Below are positions 1-10,131 of a stretch of DNA of 64,000 bases, piece after piece. The stretch spans positions 1 to 64,000 of the forward strand of contig NZ_JAEMUW010000001.1 in the NCBI RefSeq assembly GCF_016598485.1, given 5' to 3'. This DNA is from Micromonospora coerulea. GTDB lineage: Bacteria > Actinomycetota > Actinomycetes > Mycobacteriales > Micromonosporaceae. Each line of letters starts with the position of its first letter. Positions within the stretch are counted from its first letter, which is position 1. Both the position numbers and the translations under genes were made by a program. A model generated the notes under the pieces. The model saw only the letters and a list, made by a program, of their open reading frames with translations. It was not told where the DNA came from and did no database searches.

Positions 1-176
1 CGCGACGCCGACCTGCCCCTGCCTCGGGCGCCTTGCCACCTGGGACACGCACGCAAGCACGGGGCAACACCCTCGCAGTGCTCACCGACGATAAGTAACG
101 TAACAGTGATCTTGGCGTGGCACCATCGGGCACACGACCGACTGCGCAGGTCAGCGGCCATGACTATGTTCGTCCG

Positions 177-1052
177 ATGCCTACTGACAAGATCACTGCG
201 GCTTCGGCGGGTAAATGGCGGCTCGGCGACTTGACCATCAACCGGATCGGCTTCGGCGCGATGCGACTGACGGGCAGCGCCGCCTTCGACCTCGGCACGC
301 CAAGTGACCGCGACCGGGTCATCGGCGTGCTGCGCCGTGCCGTCGAGCTGGGCGTGAACCACATCGACACTGCGGCCTTCTACTTCTCCTCGCTGCGCTC
401 GGCCAACGAGCTGATCAACCGGGCGTTGGCGCCGTACCCCGACGATCTGGTCATCGCCACGAAGGTCGGTCCCGGCCGGGATCCGTCCGGCGATTGGTTG
501 CCACTGGCCCGGCCGGATCAACTACGCGGGCAGGTGGAGGAGAACCTGCGCCAGCTCGGCCGCGACCACCTGGACGTGGTGTACCTGCGCCAGCACGGCC
601 TCGACTCGATCGCCGAGCACTTCGGTGCGCTTGCCGACCTGCGCGACGCCGGCCTGATCCGGCACCTGGGCATCTCCAACGTCCGCCCGCAACATCTTGC
701 GCAGGCCCAGGCGATCGCCCCCGTCGTGTGCGTGCAAAACGCGTACGGCATCGACAAGCGCATCAGCGACAAAACCCTCCGCACCTGCGGCGAGCAGGGC
801 ATCGCGTTCGTGCCGTTCTATGCGATCACCGGCGACAGACGTGAGGCCGGCGGTGTCGCCGCCAACGACGCCCTCCTCGCCGTCGCACGTGCACACCGCG
901 CCACGCCCGCGCAGGTCCGGATCGCCTGGACGCTGAGCCGCGGGCCGCACGTGTTAGCCATCCCGGGTACGGGCAACCCGGATCACCTGTTCGAGAACGT
1001 GGCCGCCGGGGCGCTTCGCCTGTCCGCAGACGAGCTGGCCAGCCTCGAATAG
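177..1052 (+). CDS. Aldo/keto reductase
   Basis: A 291-residue member of the aldo/keto reductase superfamily, which are NADPH-dependent TIM-barrel carbonyl reductases of the cytoplasm. The opening strand runs GDLTINRIGFGAMRL, followed by the barrel elements HIDTAAFY (active-site Asp and Tyr), LVIATKVG (active-site Lys) and VVYLRQHG (active-site His). Near the C-terminus ALSRGPHVLAIPGTGNPDHL is the usual nucleotide-binding segment. I chose ATG 177 because it gives the normal short N-terminus. A GTG at 117 is in frame and would add 20 residues unlike the family; neither start has a clear ribosome-binding site. The substrate cannot be told. The gene stands alone, with gene-poor DNA after it. Confidence 0.9.
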   Translation: MPTDKITAASAGKWRLGDLTINRIGFGAMRLTGSAAFDLGTPSDRDRVIGVLRRAVELGVNHIDTAAFYFSSLRSANELINRALAPYPDDLVIATKVGPGRDPSGDWLPLARPDQLRGQVEENLRQLGRDHLDVVYLRQHGLDSIAEHFGALADLRDAGLIRHLGISNVRPQHLAQAQAIAPVVCVQNAYGIDKRISDKTLRTCGEQGIAFVPFYAITGDRREAGGVAANDALLAVARAHRATPAQVRIAWTLSRGPHVLAIPGTGNPDHLFENVAAGALRLSADELASLE

Positions 1053-1504
1053 CGCCACCCGGGCAGGCGACATCTCACTTACAAGGCGTTTGCCAAAGGT
1101 CGCAGCGTCCGCTGGCGTCCGCAGGGTTCGGCTCCGAGGCGACACCCGACGATACGCAGTCTCATCGCTGCCCTCCGGGTGGTATCCGATCGTGCCCGAG
1201 GCAGCGGATGCAGGCAATCGCTTGCCATCGGTCAAGCTCCGCAAATGGCGCGACAGGACGCCGAGCGGCCCAACCCCCGTACTCGCTCCCGCGGAACCAT
1301 CGGCGCGGCCAGTGCCAGCCGCGGGTCCGCGCGCGGTGTGGTGTTGCGTCGCAGGTCAAATGCCGCGTCTGCTCCGATTCGTGCATGCCCGCCGGAAGTA
1401 GCGACGGCACGGCCCATGTTGGTCGAGTCTCGGCGGCCGACGCTCATGAATGACCGTTGCCTCCTCGGGTACCCGGGCTGCGAACGCGAGAAGGGAGGCT
1501 TGGG
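1053..1504. other. Gene-poor stretch after the aldo/keto reductase
   Basis: No reading frame in any of six frames here looks like a real protein: all are short, overlap each other and lack recognisable domains. There is no tRNA-like cloverleaf; a GGTTCGGCTCC string near 1124 resembles a T-loop but has no matching stem. The stretch looks slightly less GC-biased than its neighbours by eye, which could mean a decayed gene or a junction. Confidence 0.5.
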
Positions 1505-1630
1505 ATGAAGGACCGAATCCTGCAGCGGTTGAGGAAGAAGGCAAGCACGATTGTGGTGCGACGTAGGCGCCAGGATGCCGTAATCAACAAGCCGACAAGC
1601 GCCAGAAGGCCCGGCAGGCGCTTTCAGTGA
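1505..1630 (+). CDS. Possible small basic protein, 41 residues
   Basis: An ATG at 1505 is preceded at six bases by GGGAGG (1493-1498), a strong Shine-Dalgarno sequence, and opens a 41-codon frame ending in TGA at 1628-1630. The peptide is strongly basic (MKDRILQRLRKKAS at the start, with further Arg clusters) and would be a positively charged helix followed by a disordered tail. I recognise no family. The good ribosome-binding site in an otherwise empty 740-base gap is the only support. It could equally be a chance frame or the 5' remnant of a lost gene. Confidence 0.3.
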   Translation: MKDRILQRLRKKASTIVVRRRRQDAVINKPTSARRPGRRFQ

Positions 1631-1792
1631 CAGCAGGGCCTTGCTCCGCCCGCTGAGCACCGCCACCGGCAGCTTCTTCGCGGCCTGAGCCGTCCCGCGG
1701 TCGGCCGGAAGCTGACCCGCTCGGCCGCAAGGCGCCAGCGGGCGTTGCGCGGCGGCGGCCCCCGGTTCATCCCCGAGGACCGCCGCTGCCCG
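1631..1792. other. Gene-poor stretch before the M28 peptidase
   Basis: No gene seen. The stretch lies between the possible small ORF and the 3' end of the reverse-strand peptidase. It contains scattered short GC-rich inverted repeats but no clear terminator hairpin. Confidence 0.4.
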
Positions 1793-4204
1793 TCACAGCG
1801 GGTAGGTGCGAGCCACCGCCAGCATCTCGGAGGTGTGGGAGCCGACGATGCCGACGTCCGGTGGGCGGGGGCGGAAGCCGGGCACCCCGTCCAGGCCGTC
1901 GCTGGCGTCCATCGCGCGCAGGTTCACCTGGCCCGCCTTCGGGGTCAGGGTCAGCGTCACCTCGACGCCCTCGGGCGGCGGGGCGTGGAAGACGATCCCG
2001 AAGCCCCACCGGCCGTCGCGGGCCTTGACCGGTACGTCGCGGCCGGCCACCGTCGCCGACCGCACCGCCGCGGTGGTCGTGTCCACATGCAGCGAGGCGA
2101 GGCGGACGGGGCGCTGCGGGATCAGCCGGACCCGCAGCACCCGTTGGTCACCGGAGCGGGTGTCGGAGAGCACTTCCAGCTTCGGCGCGGGCAGGTTCGC
2201 CGCCTGCGCGGGTCCGGTCCGCAGCTCCGCATCGCCCAGGCCCGGGAAGTCGTCGGCGACCGACACCCGGCCGTCGACGTACCCGTCGGTCCACGGTTGC
2301 GGCTCGTCCTCGTGGCTGAGCCAGCGGGCCTGATCGGTGCCGGCGTCCAGGGCGTACATGAGGTGAGTGGGCGCCGGGTGGGCGGCGTCGAAGCGGTCCA
2401 CCCGGAGCCCGACCCCGGCGAGGACCACGGCGGCCAGCGCCGCGGCGACGGCCGGCAGCGCGCCCAGCCGGCGGGCCCGCAGCGCGACCAGGCCGCGCTG
2501 CCCGCCGGCCTGCGGGTGCAGCAGGTCCACCACCGGCAGCGCCGCCAGCCCGAGCAGCACCGCGAAGAGCGCGGCGACGCCGCCCATCGCCATGCCGAGC
2601 GCGGGGAAGAGCAGCACCACGGTGGGCAGCAGGATCACCACGCCGACCGCGCCGGCCAGGGTGACCGCGAGCACCGGCCAGGGCCCGTCGATCCGGGTGG
2701 CCAAGGCCGCCAAGCCGGCGAGCGCGCCGGCCAGGGCGGGCAGGGTGGCGAGGTACGCCCCGCCGGGCACCAGCACCGCGAGCAGCACCCCGAGCAGGGC
2801 CAGCCAGGCCAGGCCGCCGAACGCGAGGGCGGCCGGGCCGGCCCAGCGGCGGGTCAGCGCGTACCAGGTGAAGAGGATTGCGGCGGCGAGCGCCACCACG
2901 GCCAGCCGGTACCAGACCGGCCGGTACGGGTCGAGCAGCTCGGCGTAGCCGGGGCGCAGCGCGGTGATCGCCGCCCAGAGCGCCGACGCGGCCAGCGGGG
3001 CGGCGACGACCGGCACGAGTGCCAGCCCGAAGCCGGCGGCGAGCCGGCCGGCGGTGCCCCGACCGCGCCGGCGCAGCAGCCAGCCGAGCACGCCGACCGC
3101 CGCCAGGGCGAGCAGCGCGAGCGGCAGGGTGAGCCAGCCGGGGTAACGGACCAGCCCGCCCGGCACCGGGAAGTAGGTGGCGTCGTGGCCGGAACGCAGC
3201 GCCTTCAGGTCGGTCCGGCCGAACTCGCGGGCCAGCCCGAGCGCGTTGTCGCCGTGCTGTTGGAGGCTGCCCCGGTCCATCGCCGCCGGGGTGTCCAGCG
3301 GGGTGTGGTAGACCGCGCCCCCGTCGATGTACGCGGAGTTCAACCCGACGAACTTCCGGTCCAGGAACGCGGTGAAGTCGGTGTCGTTCGGCAGCGCCCG
3401 GTAGATCTCCACCGCGAAGGAGGTGCCCACCGGGTGCGGGGCGGCCCGGCCGAAGACCTCCACCAGCTTGGCGTTGTTCCGGGACGTCTCGAACATGATC
3501 ACCGGGCCGGTCGCGCCGCGGGCCTCGAGGTTGAGCACCACCCCGCCGTCGGCGGCCAGCGGATGGCTCGACGCGAACGCCGAGGCGCCGCAGAGGCACG
3601 CCTCCTCGGCGTCGGTGAGTACGAAGACGACGTCGTTGCGCGGCCGGGGACCGGCGGCCAGCGCCCGGGCCACCTCCAGGATGGTGGAGGTGCCGGCGCC
3701 GTCGTCGTTACCGCCCGGCCCCGACTGCACCGAGTCGTAGTGGGCGACCAGGAAGACCCGGCCGGTCGGGTCGGTGCCGGGCAGCCGGGCCACCACGTTG
3801 CGGACCCGGGCCAGGGTGGCCCCGCCCGCGGCCCCGCTGAGTTGCCCGGCCTCCGGGGCGACGGTGTCCTGCACCTCGGTCTCCAGGCCCAGGCCGCGCA
3901 GCACGCCCACGAGGTGCTCCCGGACCTGGTCGTTGGCCGGGCTGCCGGCGACGTGCGGCCGGGCCGCGATCACCGTGACGTTCCGGTACGCCCGGGCGGC
4001 GCTGAAGTCGGCGGCCGGCGCGTCGGCCGGGCGGGGCGCCGGGGTACGCAAATCGACCAGCACACCGGCGCCGACGGCAAGCAGCGCGGCGAGCGCGGCG
4101 ACGGCGGCGAGCGGCCGGCGGCGGGGCCGGGCCAGCGCCCGGTCGGCCGGGCGGGCGGGCCAGGCCAGCGCCCGGTCGGCCGGGCGGGTGGGGGTTGCGC
4201 CCAC
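1793..4204 (-). CDS. Membrane M28-family zinc metallopeptidase
   Basis: This 803-residue protein joins an extracytoplasmic M28 aminopeptidase-type domain (about residues 70-340) to a multi-pass membrane region and a soluble C-terminal domain. After a basic N-terminus comes one membrane segment (about 32-51). Zinc-site motifs follow in order: VAHYDS, GGNDDGAG (bridging Asp), TDAEEACLCG (catalytic and ligand Glu), NLEARG, and YHTPLDT (last His). About eight hydrophobic segments lie between residues 360 and 620. The layout matches the endoplasmic-type FXNA/ERMP1-like peptidases, which have bacterial relatives. The GTG start at 4204 has GAGGAG five bases upstream. The first 30 residues contain a repeated 11-residue unit (see the repeat at 4130-4188). 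Substrate unknown; it is divergent from the signalling operon. Confidence 0.85.
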   Translation of the reverse strand: MGATPTRPADRALAWPARPADRALARPRRRPLAAVAALAALLAVGAGVLVDLRTPAPRPADAPAADFSAARAYRNVTVIAARPHVAGSPANDQVREHLVGVLRGLGLETEVQDTVAPEAGQLSGAAGGATLARVRNVVARLPGTDPTGRVFLVAHYDSVQSGPGGNDDGAGTSTILEVARALAAGPRPRNDVVFVLTDAEEACLCGASAFASSHPLAADGGVVLNLEARGATGPVIMFETSRNNAKLVEVFGRAAPHPVGTSFAVEIYRALPNDTDFTAFLDRKFVGLNSAYIDGGAVYHTPLDTPAAMDRGSLQQHGDNALGLAREFGRTDLKALRSGHDATYFPVPGGLVRYPGWLTLPLALLALAAVGVLGWLLRRRGRGTAGRLAAGFGLALVPVVAAPLAASALWAAITALRPGYAELLDPYRPVWYRLAVVALAAAILFTWYALTRRWAGPAALAFGGLAWLALLGVLLAVLVPGGAYLATLPALAGALAGLAALATRIDGPWPVLAVTLAGAVGVVILLPTVVLLFPALGMAMGGVAALFAVLLGLAALPVVDLLHPQAGGQRGLVALRARRLGALPAVAAALAAVVLAGVGLRVDRFDAAHPAPTHLMYALDAGTDQARWLSHEDEPQPWTDGYVDGRVSVADDFPGLGDAELRTGPAQAANLPAPKLEVLSDTRSGDQRVLRVRLIPQRPVRLASLHVDTTTAAVRSATVAGRDVPVKARDGRWGFGIVFHAPPPEGVEVTLTLTPKAGQVNLRAMDASDGLDGVPGFRPRPPDVGIVGSHTSEMLAVARTYPL
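4130..4188. repeat. 33-base tandem duplication in the peptidase N-terminus
   Basis: The 26-base string at 4130-4155 recurs without mismatch at 4163-4188, a period of 33 bases or 11 codons. On the reverse strand it encodes RPADRALAWPA then RPADRALARPR. It keeps frame and lies in the cytoplasmic basic leader before the first membrane segment. Exact identity suggests a recent slippage duplication. Confidence 0.85.
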
Positions 4205-4515
4205 GGGAACTCCTCGGGGGTGGGGCCAGGGGTGGCATCATCCTGCACCCCGCCGGCCCCGAACGGGACTCCGCCGTCCGCAGGTGGCCGGCGCGCGGGG
4301 CGGTGACCGGGCCCACACGTAACACCAGCCGCCCGCTTTGTCGCTATGCGGGTGGCGCGCCGGACCCGTCCCGCCGGTGCTGCCCGCGCTGGCACCGCCG
4401 TGTTGTGTGCGACCGTTGTCTAATACAGGATCAGCAGGGCACTCGGAAGGAGCCCGACATCACCAGCGAACTCCCGCGTCTCGCGGCGGTGACCCGGCCG
4501 CACCGGGGGGCCGGC
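4205..4515. other. Divergent promoter region, peptidase and signalling operon
   Basis: The gap carries the peptidase ribosome-binding site at its left end and, at its right end, a forward promoter candidate (4403-4431) and a strong AAGGAG (4447-4452). No separate gene is seen inside it. Confidence 0.6.
4403..4431 (+). promoter_or_regulatory. Candidate promoter of the signalling operon
   Basis: TTGTGT at 4403-4408 and CAGGAT at 4426-4431 are separated by 17 bases, which fits a housekeeping sigma-70-type promoter. Transcription would begin near 4438, about nine bases before AAGGAG at 4447-4452. A second hexamer, TAATAC (4421-4426), overlaps. No experimental support. Confidence 0.35.
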
Positions 4516-5729
4516 ATGGCCGGCTCCTCCGTCGTGCCCTATCCGCACGGCGGGCTCGGGCGGCATGTCAACCTGCCGCCCGGCGAGCGGCTGCGGGTGC
4601 TGCTGGTCGAGGACGACGAGGGCGATGCCTTCCTGGTGGGCGAGCTGCTCGCCGAGACCAACTCGATGATCGACCTGCTGGTCGCCACCAGTCTCAGTGA
4701 GGCCCGGCAGCGGGTGATGGGCGTGGACTGCGTCCTGCTCGACCTGGGCCTGCCGGACGCGCAGGGCCTGGACGGGCTGCGTCAGGTGCTGGAGATGGCC
4801 AGCGGCGCCGCGGTCTGCGTACTGACCGGCCGCTCCGACGAGCACCTGGGCATCGTGGCGGTCGCCGAGGGCGCCCAGGACTATCTGGTCAAGGGGCAGG
4901 TCGACGGGGTCCTGCTGACCCGGGCGCTGCGCTACGCCGTGGAGCGCAAGCGGGCCGACGAGAACGCCCGCCGGCTGCGCGAGGTGGAGCTGCGCCAGGC
5001 CGAGTCCGCCCGCCTGGAGCGGGGCCTGCTGCCCCAGCCACTGATGACCACCGATCAGGTGTCGGTGCACACGTTCTACCGCCCCGGCCGGCACGCCGCG
5101 CTGATCGGCGGCGACTTCTACGACGTGGTCCAGACCCGGCCGGACCGGGTCGACCTGATCGTCGGCGACGTCTGCGGGCACGGCGTGGACGAGGCCGCCC
5201 TCGGCGTCGAGCTACGGGTCGCCTGGCGGGCCCTGGTGCTGGCGGGCGTGCCGGACGACGAGGTGCTACCCGCCCTGGAACAGGTGCTGATGAGCGAGCG
5301 CCGGCTCCAGGAGATCTTCGCCACGGTGGCCACCGTCCGGCTCGACCTGGCCGCCAACCGGGCCACCGTGCGGCTCGCCGGCCATCCGCCGCCGCTGCTG
5401 CTCAGCGGGGACAAGGTCGCGCCGGTGCCAGCCAGGGGCGGTCTGCTGCTCGGCGTACGACCGCGCCGGCCCGTTGCCTTCGATCTGGAGTTCGACAGTG
5501 ATGACTGGTCCCTGCTGATGTACACCGACGGCCTGATCGAGGGTCGGGTGGGCAGCGGCGACGACCGGCTGGATGTGCCGGGACTGACCGACCTGCTCGC
5601 CGACCCGGCCAACCGGGCGGTGCCCCTGGCCGAGTTGCCGGCCTGGCTGGTCGGCCGCGCGGAGCAGCTCAACGGTGGCCCGCTGGCCGACGACGTCGCG
5701 ATGCTGCTGGTCGCCCGGGGCGGTGGCCG

Positions 5730-5733
<4 letters not shown>
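4516..5733 (+). CDS. Response regulator with PP2C (SpoIIE-type) phosphatase output
   Basis: A cytoplasmic signalling protein with an N-terminal receiver domain and a C-terminal SpoIIE/RsbU-like PP2C serine phosphatase domain joined by a helical linker. The receiver has the acidic pair in LLVEDDEGD, the phosphoacceptor Asp in VLLDLGLPD and the Lys in DYLVKGQ. The phosphatase has its metal-binding motifs GGDFYDVV and GDVCGHG and the late ADDVAMLLV. Such proteins usually dephosphorylate anti-sigma-factor antagonists when the receiver is phosphorylated. I list the ATG at 4516 as a conservative start; GTG 4489 is also in frame. The best ribosome-binding site, AAGGAG at 4447-4452, stands six bases before an in-frame ATC at 4459, which may be the true start. 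The stop overlaps the start of the next gene, so the two are translationally coupled. Confidence 0.88.
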
Positions 5734-7582
<1,849 letters not shown>

Positions 7583-7586
<4 letters not shown>

Positions 7587-8035
7587 CCGCGCCGGCAGAC
7601 GGCAAGAGCCCGATCGAGGTCCTGCTCGTCGAGGACGACCCGGGCGACGTGCTGATGACCCAGGAGGCGTTCGACGAGCACAAGCTCCGCAACCGGCTGA
7701 CCGTCGTCTCGGACGGCGCCGAGGCCCTGGCGTACCTGCGCCGGGAGGGCCAGTACGTCGACGCGGTGGTCCCCGACCTGGTCCTGCTCGACCTCAACCT
7801 GCCCCGGCGGGACGGGCGGGAGGTGCTCGAGGAGATCAAGAAGGACGAGCAGCTCTGCCGGATCCCGGTCGTGGTGCTCACCACCTCGCAGGCCGACGAG
7901 GACATCCTGCGCAGCTACCAGCTGCACGCCAACGCCTACGTGACCAAGCCGGTGGACTTCGAGCGCTTCATCTCGGTGGTCCGCCAGATCGACGAGTTCT
8001 TCGTCAGCGTGGTCAAGCTGCCGCCGCGTGGGTGA
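7583..8035 (+). CDS. Single-domain response regulator, Rcp1-like
   Basis: A 150-residue receiver domain with no output domain. The acidic pocket is E17-D18-D19 in [10 protein letters not shown], the phosphoacceptor is D70 in LVLLDLNLP, the switch Thr is in VVVLTTSQ and the conserved Lys is K122 in YVTKPVDF. It resembles the small regulators paired with phytochrome-type kinases, so it most likely takes phosphate from the kinase just upstream and may pass it on or act by protein binding. ATG 7583 overlaps the kinase stop as ATGA, and AAGGAGG lies at 7569-7574. Its own stop overlaps the start of the following phosphatase gene by eight bases. Confidence 0.93.
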
Positions 8036-8837
8036 CCCGCTGCTCGACGACGTCGGCGAGCTGCTGCGGCAGGCGGCGGCGCAGGTGGTGGTGCCACTGT
8101 TCCAGCGGCTCGACGCGGCCGACATCGCCGAGAAGGCCCCCGGCGAGGTGGTCACCGTCGCCGACCGCCGGGCCGAGGAGCTGATCTCCGCCGGGCTGCG
8201 AAAGCTGCGCCCCGGCTCCATGGTGGTCGGCGAGGAGGCCGTCGCCGACGACCCGGAGCTGCTGCGGCACCTGCGCGGCGCCGGTGACGTCTGGCTGGTC
8301 GACCCGGTCGACGGCACCTCCAACTTCGCCGCCGGTCGACGGCCGTTCGCGCTGATGGTGGCGCTGCTCACCGACGGCGTGCAGGTGGCCTCCTGGGTGT
8401 ACGACCCGCTGGCGGACAACCTCGCCAGCGCCCTGGCGGGGGAGGGCACCCGCCTGGACGGCACGCGGGTGCGGACGGCGGGCCCGGTGCCGGCGGTCGA
8501 CGCGCTGCGCGGCACGGCGATGACCCGCTTCCTGCCGCCTGACGCGCGGCGGGCCGTCGAGGCGGGCGGCCGCCGGATCGGCGAGCTGCTCCCCGGCCAG
8601 CACTGTGCCGGCCGGGAGTACCTCGACATCCTCACCGGCGAGCAGCACTTCGTCCTCTTCTGGCGGACCCTGCCGTGGGACCACGCGCCGGGCACCCTGC
8701 TGGTCCGGGAGGCCGGCGGGGTGGCGCGCTGCTTCGACGGCACCGACTACCACCCGGCCGACGACGGCCGGGGCCTGCTGGTGGCGGCGAGCGATGAGGT
8801 CTGGACCGAGGTCCGGGCCGCCCTGCTCGACGGCTGA
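8028..8837 (+). CDS. Inositol-monophosphatase-family phosphatase
   Basis: A 269-residue enzyme of the inositol monophosphatase/FBPase superfamily, metal-dependent sugar- or inositol-phosphate phosphatases. The metal-site motifs are complete: GEEAV near 68, [10 protein letters not shown] at 91-100 and [15 protein letters not shown] at 217-231. GTG 8028 overlaps the preceding regulator gene by eight bases, so it is the last gene of the PP2C-kinase-regulator operon. That coupling is odd for a metabolic enzyme. It may supply myo-inositol for phosphatidylinositol or mycothiol, or act on histidinol phosphate as some actinobacterial members do; the sequence does not decide. Confidence 0.88.
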   Translation: MGDPLLDDVGELLRQAAAQVVVPLFQRLDAADIAEKAPGEVVTVADRRAEELISAGLRKLRPGSMVVGEEAVADDPELLRHLRGAGDVWLVDPVDGTSNFAAGRRPFALMVALLTDGVQVASWVYDPLADNLASALAGEGTRLDGTRVRTAGPVPAVDALRGTAMTRFLPPDARRAVEAGGRRIGELLPGQHCAGREYLDILTGEQHFVLFWRTLPWDHAPGTLLVREAGGVARCFDGTDYHPADDGRGLLVAASDEVWTEVRAALLDG

Positions 8838-8958
8838 CCGGCCCGTCCGCCCGGCCGGCGGGGCAGCGCCGGTGACGCCTCCGCGACAGTGCCGACACGC
8901 TGTGTCGATGGTTCGCGTCGGGGGAGGTCGGGGGCCTGGCGCAACCGGCGCGGTCCGG

Positions 8959-8964
8959 TATCGT
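8959..8964 (+). promoter_or_regulatory. Candidate -10 element of the secreted coiled-coil gene
   Basis: TATCGT at 8959-8964 fits the TANNNT -10 consensus. No good -35 is visible. Transcription from about 8971 would give a leader of about 90 bases before the GTG at 9064, which contains GGAAGGA near 9050. Confidence 0.3.
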
Positions 8965-9063
8965 GACCGGCGGTTTCCGCCAGCAGGCCGCCGTCCGGCG
9001 CCGGCGGAGCCGCCGCCGCGCAGTGGTCCCCGGGGGGCCGGCGGTCGACGGAAGGACGCTTTC

Positions 9064-10095
9064 GTGCCCAGGACCAGGCTCAACCGGCGGCGGGTCCGCC
9101 GGTCGTTGCTCGCCCTGCTCGCCGCGACGGCCGTGCTGCTCGGCGCGGGCCTCGCCCCGGGCGCGGCCACCGCCGCGCCGGGCAGCACGCCCGACGAGGG
9201 CGGGAGCAAGCAGCTCCGCGCGGCGCTCGACGCGGCCGCCCGGGGCCACATCGAGGCCAAGGCCCGGCTGGACAACTCGAAGCGCCGGCAGGTGGCGCTG
9301 ACCGGGCAGCTCAGGCAGGTCGAGCTCCGTCTGACCGAACTGAACTCGCAGGTCGCCCAGGTGGCCGCGCAGTCCTACCGGGTGGGCCGGCTGACCCCGG
9401 TGTCGATGCTGCTCGCCAGCGCCGACCCGAACGCGTTCCTCAAGCGGGCCGCCGAGCTCGACGTGATGGCCCAGCGGGACAGCAAGCGGCTGCACGCGCT
9501 CGCCGACGCCAAGGCCGAGGCGGCCCGGGCCAAGGCGGCGATCGACATCGAGGTGCGCGAGCAGCAGAAGCAGCTCGCCGTGCTGGCGAAGAAGAAGCGG
9601 GACGCGGAGATCGCGCTGGCCAAGGTCAGCTCGGGCAGCAGCTCCGGGTTCAGTGGCGGCTCGGCGTCGGCCCGGCCTGCGCCGCGCAACTCGGACGGCT
9701 CCTGGCCGTCGGAGTCCTGCTCCGTCAACGACCCGACCACCTCGGGCTGCATCACCCCGCGCACCCTGCACGCGCTCCAGCAGGCCCAGGCGGCCGGCTA
9801 CAAGCGCTACGTCTCGTGCTTCCGCAGCGGCGGCGACGGCGAGCACCCGAAGGGCCGGGCCTGCGACTTCTCCGCCGCCACCGGCGGCTTCGAGGATGTG
9901 TCGGCCACCGGCGGGGACAAGGCGTACGGCGACAGCTTGGCCAACTACTTCAAGAACAACGCGAGCCGGCTCGGCGTGATGTACGTGATCTGGTACCGGC
10001 AGATCTGGATGCCGAACACCGGCTGGCGGTCGTACAGCGGCGGGGGCAGTCCCGCCGCCGACCACACAAACCATGTTCATCTTTCGATGTACTGA
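9064..10095 (+). CDS. Secreted coiled-coil protein with a C-terminal hydrolase-like domain
   Basis: A 343-residue exported protein. A basic start and hydrophobic stretch (residues about 13-38, ending ATAAPG) form a Sec signal peptide. Residues about 50-200 are a long charged coiled coil like the N-terminal region of NlpC/P60 and M23 cell-wall hydrolases. After a Ser/Gly linker, residues about 230-343 form a compact domain containing CFRSGGDGEHPKGRACDFSA and ending HTNHVHLSMY. This domain recurs behind coiled coils in actinobacterial secreted proteins and resembles the VanY/peptidase-like fold with His and Asp metal ligands (inference). GTG 9064 follows GGAAGGA at normal spacing. A role in envelope remodelling is likely but unproven. 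Confidence 0.8.
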   Translation: MPRTRLNRRRVRRSLLALLAATAVLLGAGLAPGAATAAPGSTPDEGGSKQLRAALDAAARGHIEAKARLDNSKRRQVALTGQLRQVELRLTELNSQVAQVAAQSYRVGRLTPVSMLLASADPNAFLKRAAELDVMAQRDSKRLHALADAKAEAARAKAAIDIEVREQQKQLAVLAKKKRDAEIALAKVSSGSSSGFSGGSASARPAPRNSDGSWPSESCSVNDPTTSGCITPRTLHALQQAQAAGYKRYVSCFRSGGDGEHPKGRACDFSAATGGFEDVSATGGDKAYGDSLANYFKNNASRLGVMYVIWYRQIWMPNTGWRSYSGGGSPAADHTNHVHLSMY

Positions 10096-10118
10096 CCCGG
10101 TCCGCCGGGCACGCTGCG

Positions 10119-10124
10119 TAGCAT
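10119..10124 (+). promoter_or_regulatory. Leaderless -10 element TAGCAT
   Basis: TAGCAT ends seven bases before the GTG at 10132, placing the transcription start at or next to the start codon. No ribosome-binding site precedes this start, as expected for a leaderless message. Confidence 0.5.
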
Positions 10125-10131
10125 CGCGACG

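Noticed and set aside
1120-1134. GGTTCGGCTCC string as a tRNA T-loop
   Set aside because: No flanking stem pairs, no acceptor stem and no anticodon arm can be folded.
1745-4306. Very long forward open frame opposite the M28 peptidase
   Set aside because: It mirrors the reverse-strand peptidase, which has full zinc motifs and membrane segments. The forward product is low-complexity Arg/Gly/Gln without any domain. Long antisense frames are expected at this GC content.
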